Notes: generated by a model from the sequence alone, not told the origin. Positions 1 through 8,420 are shown, counted from the first letter of the stretch. The stretch: DNA of 64,000 bases from PALSA-1006 sp963733265 (GCA_963733265.1 CAVTCF010000002.1:124001-188000); one strand, 5' to 3'. Program-made: numbers and translations.

Positions 1-224
1 TTGAAGTCAACCTTCAGCGCTGAAATGAGCCCAGAGACTTGACTACCCACATCGACGCTGACCACGGCACTCAAAGTACCGCTGGCTGTAACATGCTGCT
101 CAATACTTCCGCGAGCGGTCGGAACTGTTCCGTAAACTGGAGCGTCACTTCTTAAATTGCATCCAGAGCAAGCTATCAGGATAAGTATGGCGAGGACTGA
201 ATTAAGTATGTTGGCGTGTTTCAT
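1..224 (-). CDS. RND efflux periplasmic adaptor lipoprotein (HlyD/MFP family), N-terminal part
   Basis: Partial gene, cut by the window edge; about 74 residues are visible. The start is an ATG at 222-224. The N-terminus is a lipoprotein signal peptide ending in a CSGC lipobox (about residues 19-22), followed by a segment (SGTLSAVVSVDVGSQVSG) typical of the first beta-strands of membrane-fusion adaptors of the AcrA/MacA type. By family, such proteins link an inner-membrane RND or ABC pump to an outer-membrane channel. It lies 32 bp downstream of the outer-membrane factor gene on the same strand, so the two probably form one efflux operon whose pump gene would lie beyond the window. Substrate unknown. 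Confidence 0.8.
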   Translation of the reverse strand, partial: MKHANILNSVLAILILIACSGCNLRSDAPVYGTVPTARGSIEQHVTASGTLSAVVSVDVGSQVSGLISALKVDF

Positions 225-256
225 TGGGTTATCTTGAATAGTTGAGTTAGGGATAG

Positions 257-1660
257 TCATTTCCAACCGCCTCCAAGTGCTTTGTAAAGTGATATCTGGT
301 TGGATAATTTGCTGAGTTGTGTCGTCAGTAAAGTTTGCTGGGCACTATATAAATCTTGTTGGGCTGTAAGCACATTTAAATATGAATCACTTCCAGCACG
401 ATAGCGAAGGTTGGCAATCTCCAGCCTTCTGCGCAAGGATTGAATTGCATCAGTTTCCACACTGATCTGATCCGAGTAATTTTTGCTGGCAACCAAAGCA
501 TCAGCCACTTCGTGGAAAGCCGTCTGAATTGTTTTTTCGTAGTTTGCCACAGCTATCTTTTGCCCGACCTTCGCCGATTCCAAGTTGGCGGTATTTTTTC
601 CACCGGTGAAAATTGGTAACGAAATTTGCGGCGAGAAACTCCAGGTCCCCGCCCCCGCGCTGAACAGCTGGGATAGTTGAGTGCTGGCTGTACCAACTGA
701 AGCGGTCAGACTGATCGAGGGAAAGAAAGCAGCCCTGGCCGCACCGATGTTCGCGTTCGCAGCTATCAACGTATGTTCGGCTTGTAGTATGTCCGGGCGA
801 CGCTCTACGAGATCCGAAGGCAAACCAGCAGGTATCTCGCTTACAATACAATCCGCTATAGAAATATTTGACGGTGGTAATTTCTCCGGCAGAGACTGGC
901 CTACCAGCAAAACCAGAGCATTTTCGGCTTGCGCGAGTTGACGTTCATAAGTCAGCGTATTGAATTTGGCGGTTTTCATTTGGCTTTCAGCCGCTCGCAA
1001 ATCCAACTCGTTGCTTGACCCGGCATCGAAAGTTACTTTATTGAGCCGGTAGGATTCCTGCAACGCAGTCGCTGTTTGTCGCGAAACTTCTAACTGCTGC
1101 TCCAATGTGCGCAGAGTTAAATACTGATTGGCAATTTCCGCAACTAACGTTATCCGGGCACTACGTTGCGCCTCTTCCGTAGCAAAGTAGGATTCCAAGG
1201 CTTGGGTATTCAGGCTGCGCACCCTGCCAAAGAAGTCCAGCTCGTAAGATGTAATTCCCAGACTGGTTGTCCATTGATTTGTCGTTGCACTAGAGTTGCT
1301 TATCGTTGCACCAATGCTACTAGTCGTTATTCCTGTGCCACCTGATTTTGTATAACTTGCCCCGGCACTGATGCTTGGAAATGATGCCGATCGAGTGATT
1401 TGATACTGTGCACGACTTTGTTCAACATTAAGCATTGCAACCCGAAGATCTCGATTATTGACCAAGGCCAGTTCGATTATTTTTTTTAGGCGGTCATCGA
1501 CAAAGAAATCTTGCCACGCTATGTTAGCTGCAACGTCCTTTGACTCTGATTGATTTTTCACCGGATAATGTGAATCAACCGGTGCTTTAGGTCGTTCATA
1601 TTGGGGAATCATTGTGCAGCCCGATAGGGCTGTGAACACAACGAATAATTTTATGGTCAT
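257..1660 (-). CDS. RND efflux outer-membrane factor lipoprotein (NodT/OprM family)
   Basis: About 467 residues, the usual length for TolC/OprM-type outer-membrane channels. The start at 1660 is preferred over 1669: it gives a signal peptide ending in the lipobox LSGC, and its ATG overlaps the stop of the upstream small reading frame (ATGA). Family motifs include QYERPKAPVD near the N-terminus, the W-x-x-FFVDDRLKKIIELAL helix, and the two repeated helical halves (VEQSRAQYQITRSASFPSI and ANIGAARAAFFPSISLTAS). By family it forms the trimeric outer-membrane exit duct of a tripartite pump. Co-directional with the adaptor gene downstream. Confidence 0.9.
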   Translation of the reverse strand: MTIKLFVVFTALSGCTMIPQYERPKAPVDSHYPVKNQSESKDVAANIAWQDFFVDDRLKKIIELALVNNRDLRVAMLNVEQSRAQYQITRSASFPSISAGASYTKSGGTGITTSSIGATISNSSATTNQWTTSLGITSYELDFFGRVRSLNTQALESYFATEEAQRSARITLVAEIANQYLTLRTLEQQLEVSRQTATALQESYRLNKVTFDAGSSNELDLRAAESQMKTAKFNTLTYERQLAQAENALVLLVGQSLPEKLPPSNISIADCIVSEIPAGLPSDLVERRPDILQAEHTLIAANANIGAARAAFFPSISLTASVGTASTQLSQLFSAGAGTWSFSPQISLPIFTGGKNTANLESAKVGQKIAVANYEKTIQTAFHEVADALVASKNYSDQISVETDAIQSLRRRLEIANLRYRAGSDSYLNVLTAQQDLYSAQQTLLTTQLSKLSNQISLYKALGGGWK

Positions 1661-1908
1661 TCTGAACATATGGGCATTTCTTTGGCAAAGCCTTCTGCAT
1701 GAGTCAAATACGAGGGCGGCGGAACAAATAGAAGCCCAAGTATCAGCCTAGGTGAACGAGTTTGTTGATCATCTTGTAAATTGTGTTTTTCAAGCCAATT
1801 GGACAAATGTGTAAATATTTCAGCTACCCCTCGGCGGCTCTGCATTAGAAAAGTTGAAATCTGGGTGACTAGAGATTTCAAATTCCTTAGTGTCAGCGTA
1901 GATTTCAT
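1657..1908 (-). CDS. Hypothetical small protein, possibly the frameshifted 3' part of the preceding gene
   Basis: 83 codons. Not recognised. Its stop codon overlaps the ATG of the outer-membrane factor gene (ATGA), which argues for translational coupling. It has no clear ribosome binding site of its own and starts inside the 1820-2068 gene in another frame. The simplest readings are a separate small gene or the shifted C-terminal part of that gene. Weakly supported. Confidence 0.3.
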   Translation of the reverse strand: MKSTLTLRNLKSLVTQISTFLMQSRRGVAEIFTHLSNWLEKHNLQDDQQTRSPRLILGLLFVPPPSYLTHAEGFAKEMPICSE

Positions 1909-2068
1909 TGGCTCTCGTACCGGCTATCTCATGCGCTATCCGGTGCATTTGATCTACGCATTCAAGTGCTTTAGCACGGAGTGATACAGGATAATCTGCT
2001 TTGGAATCATCCAAAATAGTAGCCCAATGCGCCAGGTGTGCAGCAATAATGAATCTGTTTTCATTCAT
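1820..2068 (-). CDS. Hypothetical protein, 82 aa
   Basis: Small gene upstream of the efflux genes with a good Shine-Dalgarno sequence (GGAAGGA, 8-9 bp before the ATG at 2068). The product begins MNENRFIIAAHLAHWATILDD and is mostly helical and acidic, with no signal peptide or membrane segment. No family recognised. It is co-directional with the efflux operon and might be its first gene; a regulatory role would be a guess. Confidence 0.45.
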   Translation of the reverse strand: MNENRFIIAAHLAHWATILDDSKADYPVSLRAKALECVDQMHRIAHEIAGTRANEIYADTKEFEISSHPDFNFSNAEPPRGS

Positions 2069-2202
2069 GCTACTTTTCCTTCCAACAATAATTTGGCAAT
2101 ATGAATTGGTTGCAAATTTTTCTCTGAAAAATAATCTGTCATCAGGCGATATTTCATTTAACTTCGAAAAGCTATTACTTTTAAAGTAGCTGCGATTTGG
2201 AT

Positions 2203-2739
2203 TTATGGCTTAAGATTTCGCGGTTTAATTATTTCAATTAGACGGTTACGCTGAGCATCAGTTAGTATTTCCCATATCTTAGCTTGTATTTCGGTATGGA
2301 TGAAGATCAAGTCGGCAAGCGCTTTAGCATGTTCTTCTGATATTAGCTTGGCTTTCGATACATCAAATTTGTCGGCAGTTGCCACTTGATGGAGTGATTC
2401 CATCGTTTTTCGGATTACTTTCTGTTTTTCGTGTAAATCAAGTGCTGCAGAGTGCAGAATTTGAAAAACTTTATCACTTTGTGTTTCTGTCAGATCAAGC
2501 GCCTCAAAAGGAAATGATGGGAAGTCAGCCCCCATTTCATCCGGCGATACGGGGCGAGGCATCCAGCCAGGGGGTTCTTTAAAGTCACGGAATCCAGTTG
2601 GGTGAGTTGGGCACTCCTCGTGGGCTACTGCGATATTGGTAAATGAATAAAAAACAACGAGCATCATTGTAAGGGTCAATATTGAAGACAAAACACCTGT
2701 TGGTTCGGTATTCTTTGAATGCAGCGAAGAAATTTTCAT
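2203..2739 (-). CDS. Spy/CpxP family periplasmic protein (LTxxQ repeats)
   Basis: 178 residues from the ATG at 2739, which has a strong AAGGAGG 9 bp upstream; an upstream ATG at 2772 lacks this. An N-terminal hydrophobic stretch (about 20-39) ending near AVA-HEE is a signal peptide. Two LTxxQ motifs (LTETQ about 83-87 and LTDAQ about 159-163) mark the Spy/CpxP family, periplasmic chaperone-like proteins that sense envelope stress or metals. It is transcribed divergently from a CpxR-like response regulator fragment, the normal arrangement of a cpxP-cpxR locus. The regulator is broken here, so control by that system may be lost. Confidence 0.8.
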   Translation of the reverse strand: MKISSLHSKNTEPTGVLSSILTLTMMLVVFYSFTNIAVAHEECPTHPTGFRDFKEPPGWMPRPVSPDEMGADFPSFPFEALDLTETQSDKVFQILHSAALDLHEKQKVIRKTMESLHQVATADKFDVSKAKLISEEHAKALADLIFIHTEIQAKIWEILTDAQRNRLIEIIKPRNLKP

Positions 2740-2919
2740 ATTTAAGTGCCTCCTTGAAATATTGAAATGCAATGAAATATTTTCAGAATCTGATGTTAAA
2801 CATTATGGAAGATGTCCATGTAGTTCGGCTTGAATCGATGCAAATCCGTGTAAATAATTGTTGTTTTTGTTTGATGGCCGCTTGCACTTGTATAACGTCA
2901 ACACATTAATAGAATTTGA

Positions 2920-3087
2920 ATGGAAATCGAAATGGGCGAACAAGTATTGTTAATTGATGGCGATGTAGCTCTTGTCGAGATGATTCGAGACTATTTAACT
3001 CAGGATGGTTTTGAGGTTCAAATTGCTCACGATGGAGAAGCTGGTGTCAGAGAAGCGTTAAGCGGACACCCATTAGTCGGCCGGTAG
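2920..3087 (+). pseudogene. Truncated response regulator receiver domain (CpxR/OmpR-like), N-terminal 55 codons
   Basis: The reading frame MEIEMGEQVLLIDGDVALVE continues into MIRDYLTQDGFEVQIAHDGE and ends abruptly after EALSGHP. This is the first half of a receiver domain: the acidic pocket (DGD) is present, but the sequence stops before the phosphoacceptor aspartate and the DNA-binding domain. A normal OmpR-type regulator has about 230 residues. The break lies near 3,065-3,080, next to noncoding sequence and the IS110 gene, so insertion or deletion linked to mobile DNA is the likely cause. It diverges from the Spy/CpxP-like gene, its probable former target. Confidence 0.75.
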
Positions 3088-3480
3088 TCAAGTGCAAAAT
3101 ATAACCATCGCAATCTAGTTGCGCTACTACGAAGCATAAAGCCATGCCACCTTGCTTTTTGCAAACTTAACCGCACCCGTTTTCTCATTCAATTGGTTGC
3201 GAAGAGAATCGCACCAGACACCCATCGAGATCAAGCTTATCGTAATGCTTTACGAAAGCCCTGACGGCTTTTGCCGTCCCAGAGAAACTTTGGTGCCAAG
3301 ACGTGTCCAATTGGTTGTTACATTCAACGTGGCTGTCATTATTTCGACTCCAGTCCTTAAGTGGCTCACGGCTTGGGCGATTCAGTGTTGCACAAAACAG
3401 ATGGCACAAAGGCGTTGTCCAATCATTCGAAGTGGTTTGACTCCAGTCCGTTAACCTGGCTCAACGCCTTTGGCCAAACT
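3088..3480. other. Noncoding stretch between broken regulator and IS110 transposase
   Basis: About 390 bp with no supportable gene on either strand. It is the 3' side of the IS110-family transposase gene and may hold the distal noncoding end of that element; the exact end cannot be fixed because no target duplication or terminal inverted repeat is obvious. Confidence 0.4.
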
Positions 3481-4497
3481 CTAAACAAAACATCTTTTTA
3501 CGTCGAACGGTTGTTGGTCTCGCAAGATGTAATAACTTGCGCGAGCCAACTTGTGCGCAACTGACTTGAGCGCCACGATCCGATTGGTCCGATTCTTCTT
3601 GCGCTCATAAAAGCGCTTGGCCTCCGGGCAATAGCGTAACGCAAAGTTCGCCGCTTCCATGAATGCCCAGGCTAGATATCTATTACCGTTCTTGGTATTG
3701 CCTGATCCTTTCTTTTTGCCATTACTTTCGCGTAGACTGTCAACACAGCGGCAGTAAGAACTGAAGTTTCCGACATCCGCAAACCGTGACACGGGGCCAG
3801 CTTCAAGCATGATCGTCGTGGCCAGTACTTGACCTATTCCGGGAATCGTTTTGATGAGTCGGTATCCCGGTTGCAGTTTCACCTCCGATTCCAATCGTTC
3901 CTCCAGTATCTTGATCTGCTGCTGCAGTGCCTGGCAGATTATTCGGTTGGACTCCATCGCCAAAGTTACATCGGGCACAAAACCAAATGCTGCAACTGTT
4001 TCGGTTGTCATCGTCTTGACCTTCTCGCCGCTCATTCGACCACCGGTTTCCCGTACCAGAATGCCCTCGATAGATAAAATCTGTGCCGTCCGGCAGCGCA
4101 CCAGTTGCATCCTCTTTCGTGCAAGATCTCGTACTGCACGTAGCTCCCGTGGAAAAATATAGCCCTCAGGCAATAAGCCAAGGCGCAGCAGATGTGCAAG
4201 GTAGGCTGCGTCTGCGAAGTCTCCGCTAAACTTCAGCCCTTCGTATTTCTTGATCGCCGAAGGGTTCGCCAGATGCACCTGATACCCCGCATCCTGCAAG
4301 CCATCCACCAGCCAATACCAGTTGTAGGTCGATTCAATCACCACACCAACGGTTTCCTCCTGGTATGGCGCAAGCGACGCCAGTATTTCATTCAGCTTGT
4401 TTGCCAGACGCTTTTGAAAAATGATGCGGTCTTCTTCGTCTGTTACAACCACCACGCTGTTGTTCGAATGCAGATCAATTCCGATATACTTCTTCAT
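3481..4497 (-). CDS. IS110-family transposase (DEDD recombinase)
   Basis: 338 residues, normal for IS110/IS1111 transposases. The N-terminal RuvC-like DEDD domain starts MKKYIGIDLHSNNSVVVV (first D), has the glutamate in VVIEST, and the paired aspartates in SGDFADAAYLAHL. The C-terminal transposase_20 domain holds the helix-hairpin-helix-like IPGIGQVLATTIMLEAGP, and the conserved serine region reads VDSLRESNGKKKGSGNTKNG. These enzymes insert without terminal inverted repeats and, where tested, are guided by a bridge RNA from a noncoding end. The gene looks intact and sits next to a truncated regulator and the left end of the genomic island. Confidence 0.93.
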   Translation of the reverse strand: MKKYIGIDLHSNNSVVVVTDEEDRIIFQKRLANKLNEILASLAPYQEETVGVVIESTYNWYWLVDGLQDAGYQVHLANPSAIKKYEGLKFSGDFADAAYLAHLLRLGLLPEGYIFPRELRAVRDLARKRMQLVRCRTAQILSIEGILVRETGGRMSGEKVKTMTTETVAAFGFVPDVTLAMESNRIICQALQQQIKILEERLESEVKLQPGYRLIKTIPGIGQVLATTIMLEAGPVSRFADVGNFSSYCRCVDSLRESNGKKKGSGNTKNGNRYLAWAFMEAANFALRYCPEAKRFYERKKNRTNRIVALKSVAHKLARASYYILRDQQPFDVKRCFV

Positions 4498-4700
4498 GTC
4501 GGTCTCCTTGGGTTAGGTTTGGTTCGCACCTTAAACTTTACCCTTGCTGCAACTACGCAGCTAGGAGGCCGGCTACATGATTATCATTATGAACAGATGA
4601 AGCCCTTTTATCCTACCGATCTTCAGGCTCGCATAGCGAGCTTGTTTTATTTCAGGGTCTGAAATTGAGATTGCGGCTGATAAGATCGGAAGCAAACAGG
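4498..4700 (-). other. IS110 upstream noncoding end, candidate bridge-RNA region
   Basis: Roughly 200 bp upstream of the transposase start with no gene. Two perfect short hairpins lie here: GCTCGC-ATA-GCGAGC (4627-4641) and ATTTCAG-GGT-CTGAAAT (4649-4665). In IS110-group elements a structured bridge RNA is transcribed from the transposase-upstream end. Position and structure fit, but the target- and donor-binding loops cannot be assigned without knowing the insertion site. Confidence 0.35.
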
Positions 4701-4852
4701 GAGTGGCAAAAATGCAAACTGAGAATGCGCTCATAGAAACAAGCATGAATTCAAGAATGTTGAAAACAGAGAAAGGATGCTATGCCGTGAAGCCCGCCAC
4801 GGGTGGGGAAAAGTGTAAAGTTCTATTTATACTCAACAAGCTACAGTCTTGC

Positions 4853-4911
4853 TGGCGGAGAAGGCGGGATTCGAACCCGCGGTGGGGTATTACCCCACAC
4901 ACGCTTTCCAG
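4853..4911 (-). pseudogene. tRNA-Ser(GGA) 3' fragment marking the left island boundary (attL)
   Basis: On the minus strand the sequence reads anticodon loop CTGGAAA, a long variable arm with a GTGGGG/CCCCAC stem, a T arm around TTCGAAT, the acceptor strand CTTCTCC and an encoded GCCA end: the 3' half of a serine tRNA. The 5' half is absent or badly degenerate to the right. It shares a 13-bp core (ACACGCTTTCCAG, 4899-4911) with the tRNA-Ser gene at 33967-34057 and lies about 100 bp from an integrase gene. It is best read as one attachment site of the island, with the crossover in the anticodon region. Confidence 0.75.
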
Positions 4912-4987
4912 ACGAGCTATCTAAATAACTCAATAATCCTTATTTGACAAGGCGTGCATGCCATCATAGTATTCCAAAATTGAATTT

Positions 4988-5008
4988 CGGGGACAAAACG
5001 GGGACAGT
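4988..5008 (+). repeat. 21-bp island end repeat, left copy
   Basis: Two GGGGACA boxes 11 bp apart, immediately before the integrase start codon. The same 21 bp recur in the same orientation at 33880-33900 near the other island end. The position suggests an integrase arm-type binding site and possibly integrase autoregulation. Confidence 0.6.
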
Positions 5009-5009
5009 C

Positions 5010-6014
5010 ATGGCGACATTTGAACAAAGAAAGTCCGGCTGGTGGCAAGCAAAAATTCGACGGAAAGGCCATCCCACTCAGTCAAAAACATTCGAGGCAA
5101 AAAAAGACGCGGAAAATTGGGCGACCATTAAAGAATCAGAAATGGCTCGCGGTGTATTTGCCAGCAGCAGCGAAGCCGAGCGCACAACACTGTCCGATTT
5201 AATCAAGCGATTCAAAACAGAGTTTGCCCCAAACCATTACCGCAAACGTGAGGACGAAAAAGAAGCGTGGCGTTACCAATGCGCCCATCTCGATGAGGAT
5301 TTGGGTGAGTATGCGCTGGTCGCTCTCGACCAGAAGCTGGTCGCGAAGTATCGCGAAGACCGACTCAAGCTGGTGGGGGAAAGCACGGTGCGCAAAGAAC
5401 TTTTCATGCTTTCCAAAATCCTTGGGTTTTGTGAAACTGAATGCGGCATTACCCTGCCGAGGGGGAACCCAGTCGATAAGATACGCAAGCCAAGCGAAGG
5501 AAAATCTCGGGATCGAAGGCTAAGCAAAAAAGAGTGGGACAGGTTCGAGGCTGAGTGCAAAGCTAGCCGGAATCACTACCTATGGCCTGCCGTCGAATTG
5601 GCTGTAGAGACTGCGATGCGCCAGGGAGAACTATTAGGCTTGCACTGGGAGAAGGTGGATAAAAAACGCAAACTGGCTTTTCTTGTTGAGACGAAGAACG
5701 ATGAGGCAAGGACGGTGCCGTTGTCACCTCGCGCGATAACCATTCTTGAAAGCCTGCCGAGTGCGACCAAGGGGCAAGTGATACCATTACAGCGCATGAC
5801 GCTCTATCACGTGTTTCATGCTGCAGTGGTACGCGCCGAGGTAAAGGACTTTACTTTCCACGATCTAAGGCATGAAGCCATGTCGCGACTGGCTGAAAGA
5901 GGGGATTTCTCGATGCTGGAATTGGCTGCGGTCTCCGGACACAAAACCTTGCAGATGCTCAAGCGATATACGCATTTGCAGGCCGAGAATATCGCGGCGA
6001 AAATGGCAAGGTAG
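5010..6014 (+). CDS. Tyrosine-type site-specific integrase
   Basis: 334 residues from the ATG at 5010 (MATFEQRKSGWWQAKIRRKG); the open frame extends upstream to 4944, but that part covers the end repeat and lacks integrase homology. The N-terminal arm/core-binding region is followed by the catalytic domain: arginine in ETAMRQGELLGL, H-x-x-R in FHDLRHEAMSRL, and the histidine and nucleophilic tyrosine in SGHKTLQMLKRYTHL. By family it catalyses integration and excision at att sites. It lies next to the tRNA-Ser fragment, pointing into the island. No truncation seen. Confidence 0.93.
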   Translation: MATFEQRKSGWWQAKIRRKGHPTQSKTFEAKKDAENWATIKESEMARGVFASSSEAERTTLSDLIKRFKTEFAPNHYRKREDEKEAWRYQCAHLDEDLGEYALVALDQKLVAKYREDRLKLVGESTVRKELFMLSKILGFCETECGITLPRGNPVDKIRKPSEGKSRDRRLSKKEWDRFEAECKASRNHYLWPAVELAVETAMRQGELLGLHWEKVDKKRKLAFLVETKNDEARTVPLSPRAITILESLPSATKGQVIPLQRMTLYHVFHAAVVRAEVKDFTFHDLRHEAMSRLAERGDFSMLELAAVSGHKTLQMLKRYTHLQAENIAAKMAR

Positions 6015-6517
6015 CGCTGCTGAACTATACCAGCGCATGATTATTTGCGAACATTATGCATGGCATGGTTGGTCAAAAACAAAATATTTCTGAAAAACTC
6101 TAGGTTCTGTCTTGACACTTTGAAATAGATCAAGATAGTATCGCTGCCGTGGAGTCGGAAGTCGGCTTCACCGTATGCGCCGCGTGTACGTAAAAGTTAA
6201 CGGTCTCAACTCGAAACGAAGAACAGGGGTTGGGGGAATAATTCGGCCTGCTTCAACCTAGGGACAAGAATGTCCTGTTCCTAGACTCAAACATCGTTCA
6301 ATCTTTTTTCGAACGGTTCCACAATCGGAATTTACGTACGGGTCAGCATGACGCGCCAGAAGCGCGTGAGGTCATTTCTATCGACCTTGGATTGGTTAAT
6401 TTTTTCGCTCATCGGCGAACGAATAGCGGCCTTTCCCCACCCAACAATCATCTTGTGACATTCCTTCGTTTGTCAGGCTGAAAACTCGCTCTTCGTTTGC
6501 TTGAGAAGGAGACGAGG
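6015..6517. other. Intergenic region after the integrase
   Basis: About 500 bp without a convincing gene. It holds short inverted repeats (for example CTAGGGACA...TGTCCTGTTCCTAG around 6258-6285 and TGACGCGC...GCGCGTGAGGTCA around 6350-6376) and the 14-mer GACACTTTGAAATA (6114-6127), which also occurs near the right island end (33845-33858). Possible regulatory or recombination sites for the island. Confidence 0.35.
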
Positions 6518-6886
6518 ATGAAAATCCAAGACTTTGTATCACCAGTTTTACCCGCTGCACTTGCCGCACGCATCGAAACTTTGCCACCTGTCCTTTCGGT
6601 TGCCCAACTGGCTTGTTTCTTCGAAAAGAAGCTTGGCACAGTTCGAAAACAGATTGAACGTCAGGTTTTTCCTGTTCGTATTCGCCAGATCGAAGGAGGC
6701 GAACAATTTGCCACATTGACCGACGTTATTTTGTTTTTGTCCAATGGTGAACCACAGCTACAACCACCATTGGTTAAACGTTTAGCGCGCAATCCATCTG
6801 GTAAAAATGGAAGAGTTGGCAGAAAGACAAATGCACAAAAAGCGGCAGAAGCGTTTAACGCCCAGAAAAGCGGGGTGCCAAAATGA
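6518..6886 (+). CDS. Putative DNA-binding protein (helix-turn-helix-like), mobile-element accessory
   Basis: 122 residues from the ATG at 6518, preceded by AGAAGGAG. The central segment (LSVAQLACFFEKKLGTVRKQIERQVFPVRIRQIEGGEQFATLTDVILFL) reads like a small excisionase/MerR-type winged helix that ends in a planned-address motif, and the C-terminus is basic (GKNGRVGRKTNAQKAAEAFN). Its stop overlaps the next gene by 4 bp. The position between integrase and relaxase suggests a regulator or excisionase-like factor. Family assignment is by appearance only. Confidence 0.5.
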   Translation: MKIQDFVSPVLPAALAARIETLPPVLSVAQLACFFEKKLGTVRKQIERQVFPVRIRQIEGGEQFATLTDVILFLSNGEPQLQPPLVKRLARNPSGKNGRVGRKTNAQKAAEAFNAQKSGVPK

Positions 6887-7323
6887 GCCGCGATCTGCAT
6901 ACTGGAAAAACTTCCGATGAGCAAAATGAACGTGAAGAAGTGGATGAGTTTTTGAAGGCAATTCGAAAACACGGTAAACGTGCTGAGGCAGCCGCAACAT
7001 TTGCATTAATCGAGCTTCGCGAATTAGGGGAGGACTTTGAAATAGCGGCTGGCTTAGATGTTGCAAGCGCTATCGAAGAAGAACTTATCCAAAAAAAGCG
7101 TTTCATGAGATACGTTACTACAGCAGCGAGAGTAACCGCTGAGCTTGAAGAGTTAGGCGACGATATCGTCGTTGCTGCACTCGAGGTGCAAGGCAAGAAT
7201 GCAAGTGTTTTACGCAATCTTATCGAGCACAAGCTTGAAGTAAATGGAACGGTTCGCGATCCATCGCATTTTTCGCATCCTGGAAAAAGAAGGTTTGCGC
7301 CGCGACCCAATCGGCAGAAATAA
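6883..7323 (+). CDS. Hypothetical protein, 146 aa, coupled to the putative DNA-binding gene
   Basis: Starts inside the stop of the preceding gene (ATGA). The product is strongly helical and acidic (EEVDEFLKAIRKHGKRAEAAATFALIELREL) with a basic tail (HPGKRRFAPRPNRQK). No family recognised. Followed after 12 bp by a good intrinsic terminator, so these two genes form a short operon. Both are probably island maintenance or regulatory functions, but nothing in the sequence proves it. Confidence 0.6.
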   Translation: MSRDLHTGKTSDEQNEREEVDEFLKAIRKHGKRAEAAATFALIELRELGEDFEIAAGLDVASAIEEELIQKKRFMRYVTTAARVTAELEELGDDIVVAALEVQGKNASVLRNLIEHKLEVNGTVRDPSHFSHPGKRRFAPRPNRQK

Positions 7324-7335
7324 AGCGATTTGCTT

Positions 7336-7361
7336 AGCCCCGCTTACGCGGGGCTTTTTTT
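7336..7361 (+). terminator. Rho-independent terminator
   Basis: Stem AGCCCCGC-TTAC-GCGGGGCT followed by seven T. Ends the two-gene operon at 6518-7323. Confidence 0.9.
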
Positions 7362-7536
7362 ATTGGTGCTGCCCTGCATACCGCACCGGCTTGAAAGTTA
7401 ATGCATTGTTGGTAGCGCAGCATAATGTTTTTTAATTGCTGTCATGCACCATCAACTAACTGTCTACAGTATGCCTAAATCGAATTTTAAATATAAATGA
7501 TTCACTACTCTCCTGAACCTAGTTAAGGAGTACCAA

Positions 7537-8253
7537 TTGAATCAACTTCCAAAAATGACATATGCTGAAAAGCAGGCGAGGGCACAAGCAAAGCGACAGG
7601 TCGCGTTGAGTTTTCTAGCCTCTGGCGAGGTGTACACAGTTCCAGCAATTGCCGCCCAGTTGATGGCGGTAAGTCAGAGCAGCGCAGAACGCACGCTGGC
7701 ATCACTTGTCTTAGATGGCTCGCTGAAATTCGAGTCTCACATCATAGGCTCTCGAAAAACACATATCTATGGCATCACCAGCCACGGCTTGGCCTTAATG
7801 GATGAGTTCGATAAACCATTTTTTCAATTAGGCAAGACGAACAGCGCATACATTCCACACCATCTTCAAACCCAGAAAGCTCGGATCGCAGCTGAGTCTG
7901 CGGGCTGGACAGATTGGATACCGGGCAAACTTCTAGTTGGTAAAGGTTTGTTGAAAATTCCAGACGCAATTGCTACTTCGCCTTCTGGGAAGTGTGTTGC
8001 GCTTGAAATCGAAAATCACGTGAAGTCCCTAAAACGTACGGAGGAGGTGATTAGTGCACACCTGCAAAGCATAACAAAAAAGCTATGGAGCGAAATTCAC
8101 TATCTCACACCAAACGGACTTTCGGGACGGGTAGAAAAAGCGTTCCATCACATCAAGAGCGTACCGGTAAATGGTGAGCGTGTCACCCTTGAACCACGAC
8201 ATCGTGCAGTGTTCAAATTTTTTGATTTACAAAACTGGCCAAGTGAAAGGTGA
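7537..8253 (+). CDS. mobC: MOB-C family relaxase (replication-relaxation protein, MobC)
   Basis: 238 residues, close to CloDF13 MobC (about 243). A TTG start at 7537 is chosen because AAGGAG lies 7 bp upstream; the next ATG is at 7555. The N-terminal half has a winged-helix feel (EVYTVPAIAAQLMAVSQSSAERTLASLVLDGSLK). The core carries the family's conserved string HLQTQKARIAAESAGWTDW, PDAI near VALEIENHVKS, and ends with HRAVFKFFDLQNWP. MOB-C relaxases nick oriT through a metal-dependent, PD-(D/E)XK-like centre rather than a HUH fold. Its partner coupling protein would be the product at 13710-15434. The 175-bp gap upstream could contain oriT. Confidence 0.75.
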   Translation: MNQLPKMTYAEKQARAQAKRQVALSFLASGEVYTVPAIAAQLMAVSQSSAERTLASLVLDGSLKFESHIIGSRKTHIYGITSHGLALMDEFDKPFFQLGKTNSAYIPHHLQTQKARIAAESAGWTDWIPGKLLVGKGLLKIPDAIATSPSGKCVALEIENHVKSLKRTEEVISAHLQSITKKLWSEIHYLTPNGLSGRVEKAFHHIKSVPVNGERVTLEPRHRAVFKFFDLQNWPSER

Positions 8254-8261
8254 AATTGCCG

Positions 8262-8403
8262 ATGACGAAATGGAAAGAGTTTAAGTACAAGGGGTATACC
8301 GGCGTCGCAGTATGGTTTCATGCGGATGAAGAACAATCCGGAGAGTGGGTTGGTGAATTTAATTATCCGATTCGCCGTGTTGAACACGCGTTTTTTGGTG
8401 AAA
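8262..8403 (+). pseudogene. Interrupted hypothetical gene, 5' part
   Basis: Starts ATGACGAAATGG just after mobC and reads MTKWKEFKYKGYTGVAVWFH through RRVEHAFFGE before an IS21-family element intervenes. Removing 8404-11467 plus one copy of the 6-bp duplication GTGAAA joins it in frame to 11474-11877, giving 181 residues. No family recognised. It follows mobC closely and may be a third gene of the mobilization operon. Confidence 0.7.
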
Positions 8404-8420
8404 TGCGTATTCCACGGTCA

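Noticed and set aside
4192..4662. 156-codon frame opposite the IS110 transposase
   Set aside because: Mostly antisense to a clear transposase; no family match and no ribosome binding site.
4853..4935. A second functional tRNA-Ser
   Set aside because: The 3' half is good, but the D arm and acceptor 5' strand are degenerate, so no cloverleaf closes.
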